From NCBI GenBank assembly GCA_020024395.1, contig JAHHTV010000009.1, positions 1 to 19,448 on the forward strand: a stretch of 19,448 nucleotides of DNA, read 5' to 3'. The stretch comes from Anaerotignum sp. (GTDB taxonomy: Bacteria > Bacillota > Clostridia > Lachnospirales > Anaerotignaceae). Shown here piece after piece: positions 6,884 through 15,129 of the stretch (its first letter is position 1; every line of letters starts with the position of its first letter). The notes below the pieces were generated by a model. The model had not been told where the DNA came from, made no database searches, and was given only the letters and a program-made list of their open reading frames with translations. The translations under genes and the position numbers were made by a program.

Positions 6884-6891
6884 TTGCCGCA

Positions 6892-8109
6892 TTATGTATG
6901 TGGTTGTACATCGTCCCAATCTGTAATGCCATATGCTTGCACCAACCAATTCAATGCATAATGCCATTCATATACCACTTCGCCATTTAATTGTGGCAAC
7001 TCTTTTTGATGGATGCGTGCATCTACACAAGCCCAGTCATACCGAAATACCAAATCTTGCATTTGCAATATTTCTTCTGTACTGCGACGCTCTGCCAAAT
7101 TCATCAAACTTTCAAAATCATTGTTCCATAAAATATGACCAATTTCTGCAGCATCACAAATTTCCGTAGGCTCTTGAAAATCCAATAATGACAACGCCCA
7201 ACAAAGCACCATGCAACATTCATATCGCCAGCCGAATTTTGCATGTTGTTCTTGTTTTGGTTGTTGTATATATGCCTTTTCCTCATCAGAAAGAAAATCG
7301 TATATCTGATATTTTTGCTGCAATGTTGCAATCATATCTTCTCTTTTTTGTTCTACATCTTCCATGTCATAGCTATATACTTCTGCCACCACACAACATG
7401 CAAACATTGCTGCCAAACGATGAATAATATCTGTTTTTTCCCACACACAACATTCTTTTTCATAAACACATGCTTTTAAGTGTTCGATATAGGGAATGTT
7501 TTGTTGTTTCAATTTTTCAATATTTTTTTCTATCCTTATATCATCTTGCTCTGTTTTCTCTACATCTCTTTCCAAAATACTATTGCTTGCTTTTGGTGAA
7601 AATTTTGTAAAATCGGTTTTTCCATCTATGGAAATCAACAATTTTCCGCTTGCATCATATAAATACATATTCGGATACAACACAAATGCTGTCAAATCCT
7701 CTGCCAATCCATATATACTTTGCATAATATAGTCTGTCCGCTCTTGATTATCATCAACTGTAAAACCTATTCCCACAATACAACAAAACAATGAAATTTG
7801 CTGCAATGCTGCTTTTTTCACTATTTCATTTTCCAACGGTGCTTGTGCAAAATACTGCACCATACCCCTTGCTTGTGCTGTCACTTCTGCTGGCTTATCC
7901 ATGATATGTATCTCAATTTCTGTATCATCCTGCAATACCAAACAAAAATCTTTTTCTGTCAGTTGTTTTGTTTTTTTACAAACCGATGCAAACCATTTTT
8001 CTGCCAAAAATTTTACATCTGAACCATCTTTTCGACAGGCATATAATGTTACATTTGCATTTAACATATCATTTTTTTGTTGTTTTTGTTTTTTACCAAA
8101 CAATCCCAT
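6892..8109 (-). CDS. DUF4272 domain-containing protein
   Basis: A 405-residue, cytoplasmic-looking protein with no signal peptide and a basic Lys/Gln-rich N-terminus (GKKQKQQK). The C-terminal half carries the features I associate with DUF4272: KTDIIHRLAAMFACCVVAEVY around residue 225, then FGWRYECCMVLCWALSLLDF, then a Trp-rich tail (VVYEWHYALNWL). The N-terminal half has no domain I recognise. Biochemical function is unknown for the family. Start ATG 8109 has AAAGGG 8 nt upstream and is preceded by a plausible promoter at 8140-8169. It is a single-gene unit between two convergent or divergent neighbours, and context gives no functional hint. Confidence 0.78.
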   Translation of the reverse strand: MGLFGKKQKQQKNDMLNANVTLYACRKDGSDVKFLAEKWFASVCKKTKQLTEKDFCLVLQDDTEIEIHIMDKPAEVTAQARGMVQYFAQAPLENEIVKKAALQQISLFCCIVGIGFTVDDNQERTDYIMQSIYGLAEDLTAFVLYPNMYLYDASGKLLISIDGKTDFTKFSPKASNSILERDVEKTEQDDIRIEKNIEKLKQQNIPYIEHLKACVYEKECCVWEKTDIIHRLAAMFACCVVAEVYSYDMEDVEQKREDMIATLQQKYQIYDFLSDEEKAYIQQPKQEQHAKFGWRYECCMVLCWALSLLDFQEPTEICDAAEIGHILWNNDFESLMNLAERRSTEEILQMQDLVFRYDWACVDARIHQKELPQLNGEVVYEWHYALNWLVQAYGITDWDDVQPHT

Positions 8110-8139
8110 AAACTACACCCTTTCTTTTTGTTTTTCTTC

Positions 8140-8169
8140 ATCATACCATATATTGTATTTTTTATCCAA
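8140..8169 (-). promoter_or_regulatory. promoter of the DUF4272 gene
   Basis: On the minus strand, TTGGAT (8169-8164), an 18-nt spacer and TATGAT (8145-8140), 31 nt before the start codon. Confidence 0.5.
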
Positions 8170-8201
8170 CATTACCAAAACATATATTTCCGAAAAAAAA
8201 C

Positions 8202-8230
8202 TTGCCTATTTTCATAACCTTTGATATGAT
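8202..8230 (+). promoter_or_regulatory. promoter of dusB
   Basis: TTGCCT (8202-8207), a 17-nt spacer and TATGAT (8225-8230), 42 nt before the ATG at 8272. Confidence 0.55.
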
Positions 8231-8271
8231 ACAACAAGTTCAATCATACCATATGAATGGGAGGAACAATC

Positions 8272-9237
8272 ATGTATATTGGTAACGTAAAATTAGACAA
8301 CCCCATTTTTTTGGCACCCGTGGCAGGTGTCACAGACTTACCGTTTCGTATGCTCTGTAAAGAAATGGGTTGTGGTTTGGTATATTCTGAAATGGTCAGT
8401 GCTAAAGGTATTTTATACGATAACAAAAACACAACAGAATTATTACAAGTAGAACAAGCAGAACGCCCAACTGCCATACAGCTTTTTGGCTCTGACCCCA
8501 AAATATTGGGTGAAATGGCAAAAAAAATAGAACACTATCCATTTGATATCATTGATGTCAATATGGGTTGTCCTGCACCAAAAATCGTCAAAAATGGCGA
8601 AGGCAGTGCCATCACAAAAACGCCACATTTGGTTGGCGAAATTGTAAAATCTCTTGTTGAAAGCCAAAGCAAACCTGTCACTGTAAAATTTCGCAAAGGT
8701 TTTGATGATGACCATATCAACGCCTTAGAAATTGCAAAAATTGCAGAAGCAAATGGTGCTGCTGCGGTTGCCATACATGGACGTACAAGAGAGCAATATT
8801 ATAGTGGAAAAGCCGATTGGGACATCATACGGCAAATCAAAGAAACCGTTTCTATTCCTGTCATTGGCAATGGTGATGTTTTTACGCCACAAGATGCCAA
8901 AGCATTATTTGACCAAACAGGTTGTGATGCCATTATGGTTGGCAGAGGTGCACAAGGCAATCCTTGGCTGTTTCGTCGCATTTTGCATTATTTGGAACAT
9001 GGAGAACTATTACCGGAACCCGATGCCAAAGAAAAAGTAGAAAAAGCATTGCGTCATGCTCGTATGCTCATTGATTACAAAGGTGCATATATTGGTGTGA
9101 GAGAAATGCGTAAACATATGGCATGGTATATGAAAGGCTTGGCAGGTGCTTCTGAACTGCGTGGCAAAATGAACACCTTAAACAGCTATGAAGAAATGGA
9201 AAAACTACTTACCGATTATTTGAAACAGTATGCATAA
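8272..9237 (+). CDS. dusB: tRNA-dihydrouridine synthase
   Basis: An FMN- and NADPH-dependent enzyme that reduces particular uridines of tRNA to dihydrouridine. The 321-residue protein shows the Dus TIM-barrel signatures in order: FLAPVAGVTDLPFR for flavin binding near residue 13, AIQLFGSDP, DVNMGCPAPK with the proton-donor Cys100, VKFRKGF, IHGRTREQYYSGKADW, IGNGDV and MVGRGAQGNPW for the flavin phosphate. The C-terminal helical recognition domain (VREMRKHMAWYMKG) is complete. GGGAGG at 8259-8264 is 7 nt before ATG 8272; an in-frame ATG at 8257 overlaps the ribosome site and is not used. The gene stands alone with its own promoter and a terminator shared with copA. The dusB label means the usual Firmicutes Dus; tRNA positions modified are not visible. 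Confidence 0.95.
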   Translation: MYIGNVKLDNPIFLAPVAGVTDLPFRMLCKEMGCGLVYSEMVSAKGILYDNKNTTELLQVEQAERPTAIQLFGSDPKILGEMAKKIEHYPFDIIDVNMGCPAPKIVKNGEGSAITKTPHLVGEIVKSLVESQSKPVTVKFRKGFDDDHINALEIAKIAEANGAAAVAIHGRTREQYYSGKADWDIIRQIKETVSIPVIGNGDVFTPQDAKALFDQTGCDAIMVGRGAQGNPWLFRRILHYLEHGELLPEPDAKEKVEKALRHARMLIDYKGAYIGVREMRKHMAWYMKGLAGASELRGKMNTLNSYEEMEKLLTDYLKQYA

Positions 9238-9259
9238 AAAAATATCACAAACAAAAAAC

Positions 9260-9294
9260 AAACCTCTAAACATTTTATTTGTTTAGAGGTTTTT
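9260..9294. terminator. bidirectional terminator between dusB and copA
   Basis: AAACCTCTAAACA (9260-9272) pairs perfectly with TGTTTAGAGGTTT (9280-9292) around a 7-nt loop, with T runs on both strands. Convergent stops lie at 9237 and 9306. Nearly the same stem recurs at 11958-11988, on the other side of copA. Confidence 0.88.
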
Positions 9295-9305
9295 ATCATA
9301 TTTGA

Positions 9306-9518
9306 TTATTTTGTTTCAATATCTACCACTTCATAGCCAGCATCTGTCACTGCTTGCACCAATGTTTCATCACTCAATTCTTTGGATAATGTCACAGTTG
9401 CAGATTTATCATCCAAGCTAACAACTGCTTGCACACCATCCATATCGTTCAACGCTTTTTCCACTCTGCCTGTGCAATGGTTACACATCATACCTTCAAT
9501 TTTTAATACTTTTTTCAT
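9306..9518 (-). CDS. possible internally initiated free copper chaperone (CopZ form) within copA
   Basis: Inside copA, in the same frame, AAAGGAGG (9534-9527) stands 8 nt before an ATG at 9518 that opens exactly at the second heavy-metal domain. The product would be 70 residues, the normal size of CopZ, beginning [15 protein letters not shown] with Cys12 and Cys15. Its layout matches the pump's own N-terminal domain residue for residue at the CxxC. CopZ carries Cu(I) to CopA in Firmicutes and is usually encoded beside it. What is seen is the site and the boundary; that it is used is inference. The same sequence could also be a relic of a separate copZ gene that lost the stop codon before it. 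Confidence 0.5.
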   Translation of the reverse strand: MKKVLKIEGMMCNHCTGRVEKALNDMDGVQAVVSLDDKSATVTLSKELSDETLVQAVTDAGYEVVDIETK

Positions 9519-11846
9519 TTTTGTTTCCTCCTTTGGTATTTCTTGTTGTGTTGTTGTTTGTGTTATATTTTTTGTTTCATACTGTACCAATTTGGGGCGG
9601 AACAATTTCAATCGCAATGCATTCCCTACCACAAAAGCAGAGCTAAAACTCATCGCTGCCGCTGCAAACATAGGATTTAATTTCCAACCCAAAACGTTGA
9701 AAAATACACCTGCTGCCAATGGAATACCACACGCATTATAGAAAAATGCCCAAAACAGATTTTCTTTGATATTGCGTATGGTTGCATGACTTAATTCTAT
9801 GGCAGTTACCGCATCTTGTAAATCACTTTTCATCAATACAATATCTGCGGACTCCATTGCAACGTCTGTACCTGCACCAATGGCAACCCCAACATCTGCA
9901 CGCATCAGTGCAGGGGCATCATTGATACCATCCCCAATCATTGCCACTTTTTTACCACTTTCTTGCAAACGGCGTACTTCTTGTTCTTTATCCTGTGGCA
10001 ATACTTCTGCAATCACTTGTATATTCAATTCATCTGCAATGGCTTGTGCTGTACGACGGTTATCCCCTGTCAACATGACGACATCAATCCCCATGCGATG
10101 AAATGCATCTACCGCTTGTTTGCTCGTTGGTTTTAATGTATCAGCCAAAGCCAGCAATCCCAACAATTTATCATCTTCTGCAAAAAATAGTGGTGTTTTG
10201 CCTTGATTTGCCAGTTGCATTGCTGTTTCTTCCAAATCACCCACAGCAATCTGATTTTCTTGCATCATTTTCAAATTTCCTGCAAAAATGCGTTTTCCTT
10301 CTACATCAGCAGTCACACCTTGTCCAGCGGTTGCTTGTAAGTTTTCTGCTTTTTCATATACAATTTCTTTTTCTTTTGCATACTGCACCACTGCTACTGC
10401 CAATGGATGTTCAGATAACGCTTCCACTGCTGCTGCTTGTTTTAATAAACGATTTCTCAAAATACCTTTTGCCAATACCACATCTGTCACAACTGGTTTG
10501 CCTTCTGTCAATGTTCCTGTTTTATCCAATACCACAGCATTGACTTGATGTGCAATTTCCAAACTTTCCGCAGATTTTACCAAAATACCATATTCTGCAC
10601 CTTTTCCTGTACCCACCATAATCGCTGTTGGTGTTGCAAGCCCCAATGCACAAGGGCAAGAAATCACCAATACCGCAATACCAATGGACAATGCAAATGA
10701 AAATGGTGCTTTTCCAATGATAAGCCATGCCAACATTGCCAAAAGTGCAATCCCCATAACCACAGGGACAAAAACGCCACTGACTTTATCTGCAAGCTTT
10801 GCAATCGGTGCTTTTGATGCACCTGCTTCTTCTACCAATGCAATGATTTGTGACAATGTGGTATCATTTCCAACTTTTGTTGCTTCCATTTGGAAATAAC
10901 CACTTTTGTTTACCGTTGCACCAATCACCGTATCGCCCACTTGTTTTTCTACTGGAATACTTTCACCTGTAATGGCACTTTCATCTATGGCAGAAAAGCC
11001 CTCTATAATTGTGCCATCTACAGGAATACTTTGTCCTGGACGTACTACAACAATATCCCCTTTTTGCACTTGTTCCACAGGAATTTCTGTTTCTACACCA
11101 TTGCGTATCACATTTGCTTTTTTTGGTGCCAAATCCATCAGTTTTGATATTGCTTCTGATGTTTTACCTTTGGAACGGGTTTCCATATATTTCCCGACTG
11201 TGATAAGTGTTAATATCATAGCCGCAGATTCAAAATATAATTCCATACCATAATGATGTGCTGCTTCTATATCACCATGCCCCATATGATATGCCATTGC
11301 ATAAATTGCAAATAAACTATAAATCACAGAAGCCCCAGACCCTACAGCAATCAATGTATCCATATTCGGAGAACGATGCCATAAGGATTGGAAACCAACT
11401 ACAAAATATTTTTTATTGATAATTAAAACGGGAATTGTCAGCAATAATTGGGTTAATGCAAACACCAATACATTTTCATTACCCAATAAAAAAGATGGTA
11501 ACGGTGCGCCCATCATATGCCCCATAGAAATATAGAATAGCGGAATTAAAAAGCAAAAAGAAGCAATCAATCTTGTTTTCATATGTTGCATTTCTTCTGC
11601 TGCAACATTGCGTGTTGGTTCTGCTGATGCTGTTTGTCCATGCACAGAAGCCCCATAGCCACCTTTTTGTACCGCTTGTATAATATCTTCTGTTTGCACA
11701 GCTGCATCATCATACTCTACGGTCATACTATTTTGCAATAAATTGACATTGACGTTTTCAATGCCGCAAAGCTGCTTGACGCTTTTTTCTACATGTGCAG
11801 AGCAGGCTGAGCAAGTCATACCCGTTACGTCAAACTTCTCTTTCAT
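9306..11846 (-). CDS. copA: copper-exporting P-type ATPase with N-terminal and C-terminal heavy-metal domains (CopA-CopZ fusion)
   Basis: Pumps Cu(I) out of the cytoplasm using ATP. From the ATG at 11846 the protein is 846 residues. Order: N-terminal heavy-metal domain with GMTCSAC (Cys12, Cys15), membrane helices from about 92, actuator TGES near 294, the membrane copper motif Cys-Pro-Cys at 397-399, phosphorylation motif DKTGT at 441-445, His-Pro at 480-481, GDGIND at 638-643, and the subgroup-1B signatures YNACG and MSFSS in the last helices. After a Thr/Gln-rich linker (about 755-776) comes a second heavy-metal domain with GMMCNHC (Cys788, Cys791), the CxHC form typical of free CopZ chaperones. 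AGGAGG at 11855-11860 is 8 nt before the ATG; the in-frame GTG at 11855 overlaps it. The extra C-terminal domain is unusual for CopA. Confidence 0.95.
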   Translation of the reverse strand: MKEKFDVTGMTCSACSAHVEKSVKQLCGIENVNVNLLQNSMTVEYDDAAVQTEDIIQAVQKGGYGASVHGQTASAEPTRNVAAEEMQHMKTRLIASFCFLIPLFYISMGHMMGAPLPSFLLGNENVLVFALTQLLLTIPVLIINKKYFVVGFQSLWHRSPNMDTLIAVGSGASVIYSLFAIYAMAYHMGHGDIEAAHHYGMELYFESAAMILTLITVGKYMETRSKGKTSEAISKLMDLAPKKANVIRNGVETEIPVEQVQKGDIVVVRPGQSIPVDGTIIEGFSAIDESAITGESIPVEKQVGDTVIGATVNKSGYFQMEATKVGNDTTLSQIIALVEEAGASKAPIAKLADKVSGVFVPVVMGIALLAMLAWLIIGKAPFSFALSIGIAVLVISCPCALGLATPTAIMVGTGKGAEYGILVKSAESLEIAHQVNAVVLDKTGTLTEGKPVVTDVVLAKGILRNRLLKQAAAVEALSEHPLAVAVVQYAKEKEIVYEKAENLQATAGQGVTADVEGKRIFAGNLKMMQENQIAVGDLEETAMQLANQGKTPLFFAEDDKLLGLLALADTLKPTSKQAVDAFHRMGIDVVMLTGDNRRTAQAIADELNIQVIAEVLPQDKEQEVRRLQESGKKVAMIGDGINDAPALMRADVGVAIGAGTDVAMESADIVLMKSDLQDAVTAIELSHATIRNIKENLFWAFFYNACGIPLAAGVFFNVLGWKLNPMFAAAAMSFSSAFVVGNALRLKLFRPKLVQYETKNITQTTTQQEIPKEETKMKKVLKIEGMMCNHCTGRVEKALNDMDGVQAVVSLDDKSATVTLSKELSDETLVQAVTDAGYEVVDIETK

Positions 11847-11896
11847 ATATGACACCTCCTAAAAGTTAGTTGTGAAAAACTATTTTGTTCAGTTGC

Positions 11897-11925
11897 ATTG
11901 TATTATTTTTTTTGCATATTGTCAA
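11897..11925 (-). promoter_or_regulatory. copA promoter
   Basis: On the minus strand, a perfect TTGACA (11925-11920), 17-nt spacer and TACAAT (11902-11897), 50 nt before the start codon. Such a strong promoter on a copper pump gene implies repression when copper is low. Confidence 0.8.
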
Positions 11926-11937
11926 TGACATAGGTCA
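11920..11937. promoter_or_regulatory. candidate operator: two overlapping palindromes at the copA -35 box
   Basis: TGTCAATGACA (11920-11930) is a perfect palindrome around one base and contains the -35 box. TGACATAGGTCA (11926-11937) is a TGAC-N4-GTCA palindrome sharing its TGACA. It is not the CopY box (TACANNTGTA) and not obviously a CsoR or CueR site. Operator role is inferred from position only. Confidence 0.4.
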
Positions 11938-11957
11938 CATAAAAAACAGTACAAAAC

Positions 11958-11990
11958 AAAACCTCTAAACAATATATTTAGAGGTTTTAC
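11958..11990. terminator. terminator of the der-plsY-gpsA unit
   Basis: AAAACCTCTAAA (11958-11969) pairs perfectly with TTTAGAGGTTTT (11977-11988), with a 7-nt loop. The minus strand then continues GTTTTGT. It lies 9 bp past the gpsA stop and upstream of the copA promoter, insulating the two units. Confidence 0.82.
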
Positions 11991-11996
11991 AAATTT

Positions 11997-12986
11997 TTAT
12001 TCAGGTTTTCCCACTCTTGTCATCAATTCCAACACAGCATCTTTGGTATCTTTTCCATGGAACAATACATCATTGATTGCTTGTGTAATGGGTAAATCCA
12101 CATGATATTTTTCTGCTAAGTGACAGGCTGCCTGTACAGTATTTACGCCTTCTACAACCATTTTGACTTCGTCCAATGTTTCTTGTAATGATTTTCCTTG
12201 TCCCAATAATATCCCCGCTCTGCGGTTTCTGGAATGCATACTGGTACAAGTTACAATCAAATCCCCTACACCAGAAAGTCCCGCAAATGTTTCTGCTTTA
12301 CCGCCCATTGCAATACCCAAACGCTTCATTTCTGTCATGCCTCTTGTCATCAAAGCTGCTTTTGTATTATCGCCAAATCCAAGACCGTCACTCATACCTG
12401 CTGCCAGTGCAATGACATTTTTCAATGCTGCCCCCATTTCCACGCCAATGACATCTGTGTTTGTGTATAAACGAAAACGTGGGTTCATAAATTCCTCTTG
12501 CACCATTTTTGCCACAGCTTCGTTTTCGCAAGCAATCAAACAAGTAGTTGGAATTTCTTTTGCCACTTCCTCTGCATGGCTTGGGCCAGACAACACACAA
12601 ACTTCACATTGTGGCACACATTCTTTGATAACTTCTGACAGTCGCAACAAAGAGCCATCTTCTAACCCCTTTGCTACATTGACCAACACAGTCCCTTTTT
12701 CAAAATATTTTGTAAAATCCATCATGGTACTGCGTACTGCACGAGAAGGCACAGCAGAAATCACAATTTCTGCCCCTGCCACTGCTTGTTGTCTGTCTGT
12801 TGTGGCACGCAATGTGTTTGGTAATTTGATATTAGGTAAATATCGTGCATTGGTATGTAATTGATTGATTTCATCTACTGCCTCTTGTTTTCTTGCCCAC
12901 ATCATCACATCATGCCCATGATTGACCAATATAATCGCCAAAGCTGTCCCCCAACTGCCGCAACCAATCACTGCTACTTTTTTCAT
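11997..12986 (-). CDS. gpsA: NAD(P)-dependent glycerol-3-phosphate dehydrogenase
   Basis: Reduces dihydroxyacetone phosphate to sn-glycerol-3-phosphate, the backbone for phospholipids. The 329-residue protein has the normal length. It starts with a Rossmann nucleotide-binding loop, AVIGCGSWGTALA, and contains VNVAKGLE, LSGPSHAEEV, the catalytic region GAALKNVIALAAGMSDGLGFGDNTKAALMTRG and the SGVGDLIVTC block, all diagnostic. ATG 12986 has AAAGGCAGG upstream, a modest ribosome site. It lies 18 bp after plsY on the same strand with no promoter between them. The pairing makes sense because PlsY uses the glycerol-3-phosphate that this enzyme makes. It is the last gene of the unit. Confidence 0.98.
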   Translation of the reverse strand: MKKVAVIGCGSWGTALAIILVNHGHDVMMWARKQEAVDEINQLHTNARYLPNIKLPNTLRATTDRQQAVAGAEIVISAVPSRAVRSTMMDFTKYFEKGTVLVNVAKGLEDGSLLRLSEVIKECVPQCEVCVLSGPSHAEEVAKEIPTTCLIACENEAVAKMVQEEFMNPRFRLYTNTDVIGVEMGAALKNVIALAAGMSDGLGFGDNTKAALMTRGMTEMKRLGIAMGGKAETFAGLSGVGDLIVTCTSMHSRNRRAGILLGQGKSLQETLDEVKMVVEGVNTVQAACHLAEKYHVDLPITQAINDVLFHGKDTKDAVLELMTRVGKPE

Positions 12987-13004
12987 GACAAAAACCTGCC
13001 TTTC

Positions 13005-13625
13005 TCAGCTTTTTTTATCCTTTTTTTTGAAACTAAATTTATTTTCATTTCCTGCACGCAAACGCCCAATATTAGAACGATGCTGCCATAACGCCAATAT
13101 TGTCAAACCTGTTGTCAACATTGCTGCCTCTGTTGGCAACCCCCAAATAAATGCACAAATTGGGATTGCCACAGAAAACAACATCGACCCCAACGAAATA
13201 TATTTTGATACTGCAACTGCTGCCAAACCAATGGCAAATGATATCAACATCAATGGCATAGATGCGGTAAATCCCACACAAAACACCATACCAATAGTGG
13301 CTGCAATACCTTTTCCGCCCTTAAATTTAAGATAAAATGGGAAATCATGTCCCAAAATCGTACCCACACAACCATACAGACCAGCAAGTAAACCTTGCTC
13401 CGGAAAAATCCAGCTTGCCAACAAAAAGCTGATAACACCTTTCAAAATGTCACAAACAAATGTTGCAAGTCCCGCTTTCCACCCAAGTACACGCAATGCA
13501 TTTGTTGTACCAAGATTACCGCTTCCTTTTTTACTCAAATCCGTTTTGCAAATTTTCCCAATGATAAATGCTGTCTGAATACAACCAATGGCATACCCCA
13601 TAGCAATACAAATCAATCGAAACAT
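13005..13625 (-). CDS. plsY: acyl-phosphate:glycerol-3-phosphate acyltransferase
   Basis: A membrane enzyme that transfers a fatty acyl group from acyl-phosphate to position 1 of glycerol-3-phosphate, giving lysophosphatidate. The 206-residue protein shows the PlsY motifs: KKGSGNLGTTNALRVLGWKAG near residue 33, FKGGKGIAATIGM around 105 and a C-terminal LALWQHRSNIGRLRAGNE at about 180. Several membrane helices lie between them. ATG 13625 shares one base with the der stop codon (TGATG), and AAGGGG is 10 nt upstream inside der, so its translation is probably coupled to der. gpsA follows 18 bp later. Length and motifs are normal. Confidence 0.97.
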   Translation of the reverse strand: MFRLICIAMGYAIGCIQTAFIIGKICKTDLSKKGSGNLGTTNALRVLGWKAGLATFVCDILKGVISFLLASWIFPEQGLLAGLYGCVGTILGHDFPFYLKFKGGKGIAATIGMVFCVGFTASMPLMLISFAIGLAAVAVSKYISLGSMLFSVAIPICAFIWGLPTEAAMLTTGLTILALWQHRSNIGRLRAGNENKFSFKKKDKKS

Positions 13626-14950
13626 CAGTCTTTATCCCCTTTTTCTCTTACAATAAAATGAATGGGTGTTCCCACAAAACCAAACGCTTCTCGTAGTTGG
13701 TTTTCAATATATCTGCGGTATGAAAAATGGAACAATTCTCTTTCATTTACAAATATGACAAATGTAGGGGGTTTTACAGAAACCTGTGTCATATAATACA
13801 AACGCAGTTGACGCCCTTTATCTGCGGGTGGCTGCTGCATAGCAGTTGCTTCAATCAATACTTCATTCAATACCCCTGTACTGATACGCAGTGCATGGTT
13901 TTCGTTTACGGTTTGTATCAATTCCATCATGCGGTGAATACGCTGCCCTGTATGTGCAGAAATAAACACACGAGGTGCATATGGCATATATGCCAACTCA
14001 TTGCCAATATCTTTGAGATATTTATTCATTGTTTTTTCATCTTTTTCAATGCTATCCCATTTGTTTACTGCAATAATTGCCGCTTTGCCTCTTTCATGTG
14101 CAATCCCTGCAATTTTGGTATCTTGGTCTGTGATACCTTCATTTGCATCAATCACCAATATCGCAACATCACAACGCTCTACCGCTGCCACAGCACGAAT
14201 GATACTAAAACGTTCGATTTCTTCTTTGATTTTGCTCTTGCGACGCATACCCGCTGTATCAATGAATATATATTTTTTGCCATCCACTTCAATCGGTGTA
14301 TCAATGGCATCTCTTGTCGTACCTGGAATATTGCTCACAATCAGTCTATCTTCGCCTAAAATTTTATTGATAAGTGAGGATTTGCCCACATTCGGTTTCC
14401 CAATGATTGCCACTTTGATTGCATCATCTTCTTGTGTATCATCTGCATTTTCTGGGAAGTGTTCCACAACTGCATCCAACATATCCCCAAGCCCCAAAGC
14501 CTGTCCCGCAGATATGGGCATTGGGTCACCAATGGCAAGTTCATAAAATTCGTAAATATCTAATGTATCTCGTTTGACACTATCCACTTTATTAACAGCA
14601 AGCACCACAGGTTTTTTTGTGCGACGCAATTTGTTTGCGACCTGTCTATCATCATCTGTCACACCTGTTTTGACATCCGTTACAAACAGTATGACATCTG
14701 CTGTTTCAATAGCAATTTCTGCCTGTTGCAATATTTGTTTTTGTATAATTTCTTCAGAACCAATTTCCATACCACCAGTGTCTATCATGGTAAATTGGTG
14801 TCCCAACCATTCCACATCTGTATAAATACGGTCACGTGTGACACCAGGCGTATCTTGTACAATGGAAATACGCTCTCCTGCCAGTCGGTTAAACAGCGTG
14901 GACTTTCCCACATTGGGACGTCCCACAACTGCTACGATAGGTTTGCTCAT
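13625..14950 (-). CDS. der: ribosome assembly GTPase Der (EngA)
   Basis: An essential double GTPase for maturation of the 50S ribosomal subunit. In its 441 residues the first G domain has GRPNVGKST (10-18), [13 protein letters not shown] and NKVD (120-123). The second has GKPNVGKSS (184-192), [18 protein letters not shown] and NKWD (296-299). A KH-like C-terminal domain ends with [16 protein letters not shown] lies 7 nt before ATG 14950. It is the first gene after an extended -10 promoter and an approximately 80-nt leader with two small hairpins, and it overlaps plsY by one base. All GTPase motifs are intact. Confidence 0.98.
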   Translation of the reverse strand: MSKPIVAVVGRPNVGKSTLFNRLAGERISIVQDTPGVTRDRIYTDVEWLGHQFTMIDTGGMEIGSEEIIQKQILQQAEIAIETADVILFVTDVKTGVTDDDRQVANKLRRTKKPVVLAVNKVDSVKRDTLDIYEFYELAIGDPMPISAGQALGLGDMLDAVVEHFPENADDTQEDDAIKVAIIGKPNVGKSSLINKILGEDRLIVSNIPGTTRDAIDTPIEVDGKKYIFIDTAGMRRKSKIKEEIERFSIIRAVAAVERCDVAILVIDANEGITDQDTKIAGIAHERGKAAIIAVNKWDSIEKDEKTMNKYLKDIGNELAYMPYAPRVFISAHTGQRIHRMMELIQTVNENHALRISTGVLNEVLIEATAMQQPPADKGRQLRLYYMTQVSVKPPTFVIFVNERELFHFSYRRYIENQLREAFGFVGTPIHFIVREKGDKD

Positions 14951-15001
14951 GTTTTTTCCTCCAATCTGTTATATCACTGTCAAAAACAGTTTCTTGCATA
15001 C

Positions 15002-15024
15002 AAAGAGGGGCAAAATGCCCCTTT
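15002..15024 (-). other. hairpin in the der leader, possible weak terminator or attenuator
   Basis: On the minus strand GGGGCA (15021-15016) pairs with TGCCCC (15012-15007) around TTT, flanked by AAA and CTTTG. The T tract is short. It lies downstream of the pgeF stop but also downstream of the likely der promoter, so it may stop pgeF read-through or act on der itself. A second small hairpin, ACTGT/ACAGT, lies at 14976-14990. Confidence 0.5.
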
Positions 15025-15036
15025 ACTATTTTTTGT

Positions 15037-15065
15037 ATTATAGCATAAAACACTAATGGCAACAA
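15037..15065 (-). promoter_or_regulatory. extended -10 promoter for der-plsY-gpsA
   Basis: On the minus strand a perfect TATAAT (15042-15037) is preceded by TGC (extended -10), with a weak -35 TTGTTG (15065-15060) at 17 nt. It would start RNA near 15030, about 80 nt before der. Confidence 0.6.
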
Positions 15066-15129
15066 CATTTTCCACCATTTGTTCAAAAATCAACCAAATT
15101 TTATATATTTCTTCTCAAAAATGCATATT

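Noticed and set aside
9306..11846. Possibility that the copA C-terminal domain is a separate copZ gene only
   Set aside because: The reading frame is continuous across the linker with no stop, so the fused protein must be made unless there is a sequence error. The internal start is treated as an additional product.
11920..11937. Reading the copA palindromes as a FNR/CRP or Fur site
   Set aside because: Spacing and half-site sequence fit none of these well enough (FNR needs TTGAT-N4-ATCAA), so only an unassigned operator is reported.
12163..12864. Rightward 233-codon frame opposite gpsA
   Set aside because: It is antisense to a certain gene, Ser/Pro/Ala-rich in composition, with no ribosome site or family resemblance. 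The same holds for frames opposite der, copA and rnjA.
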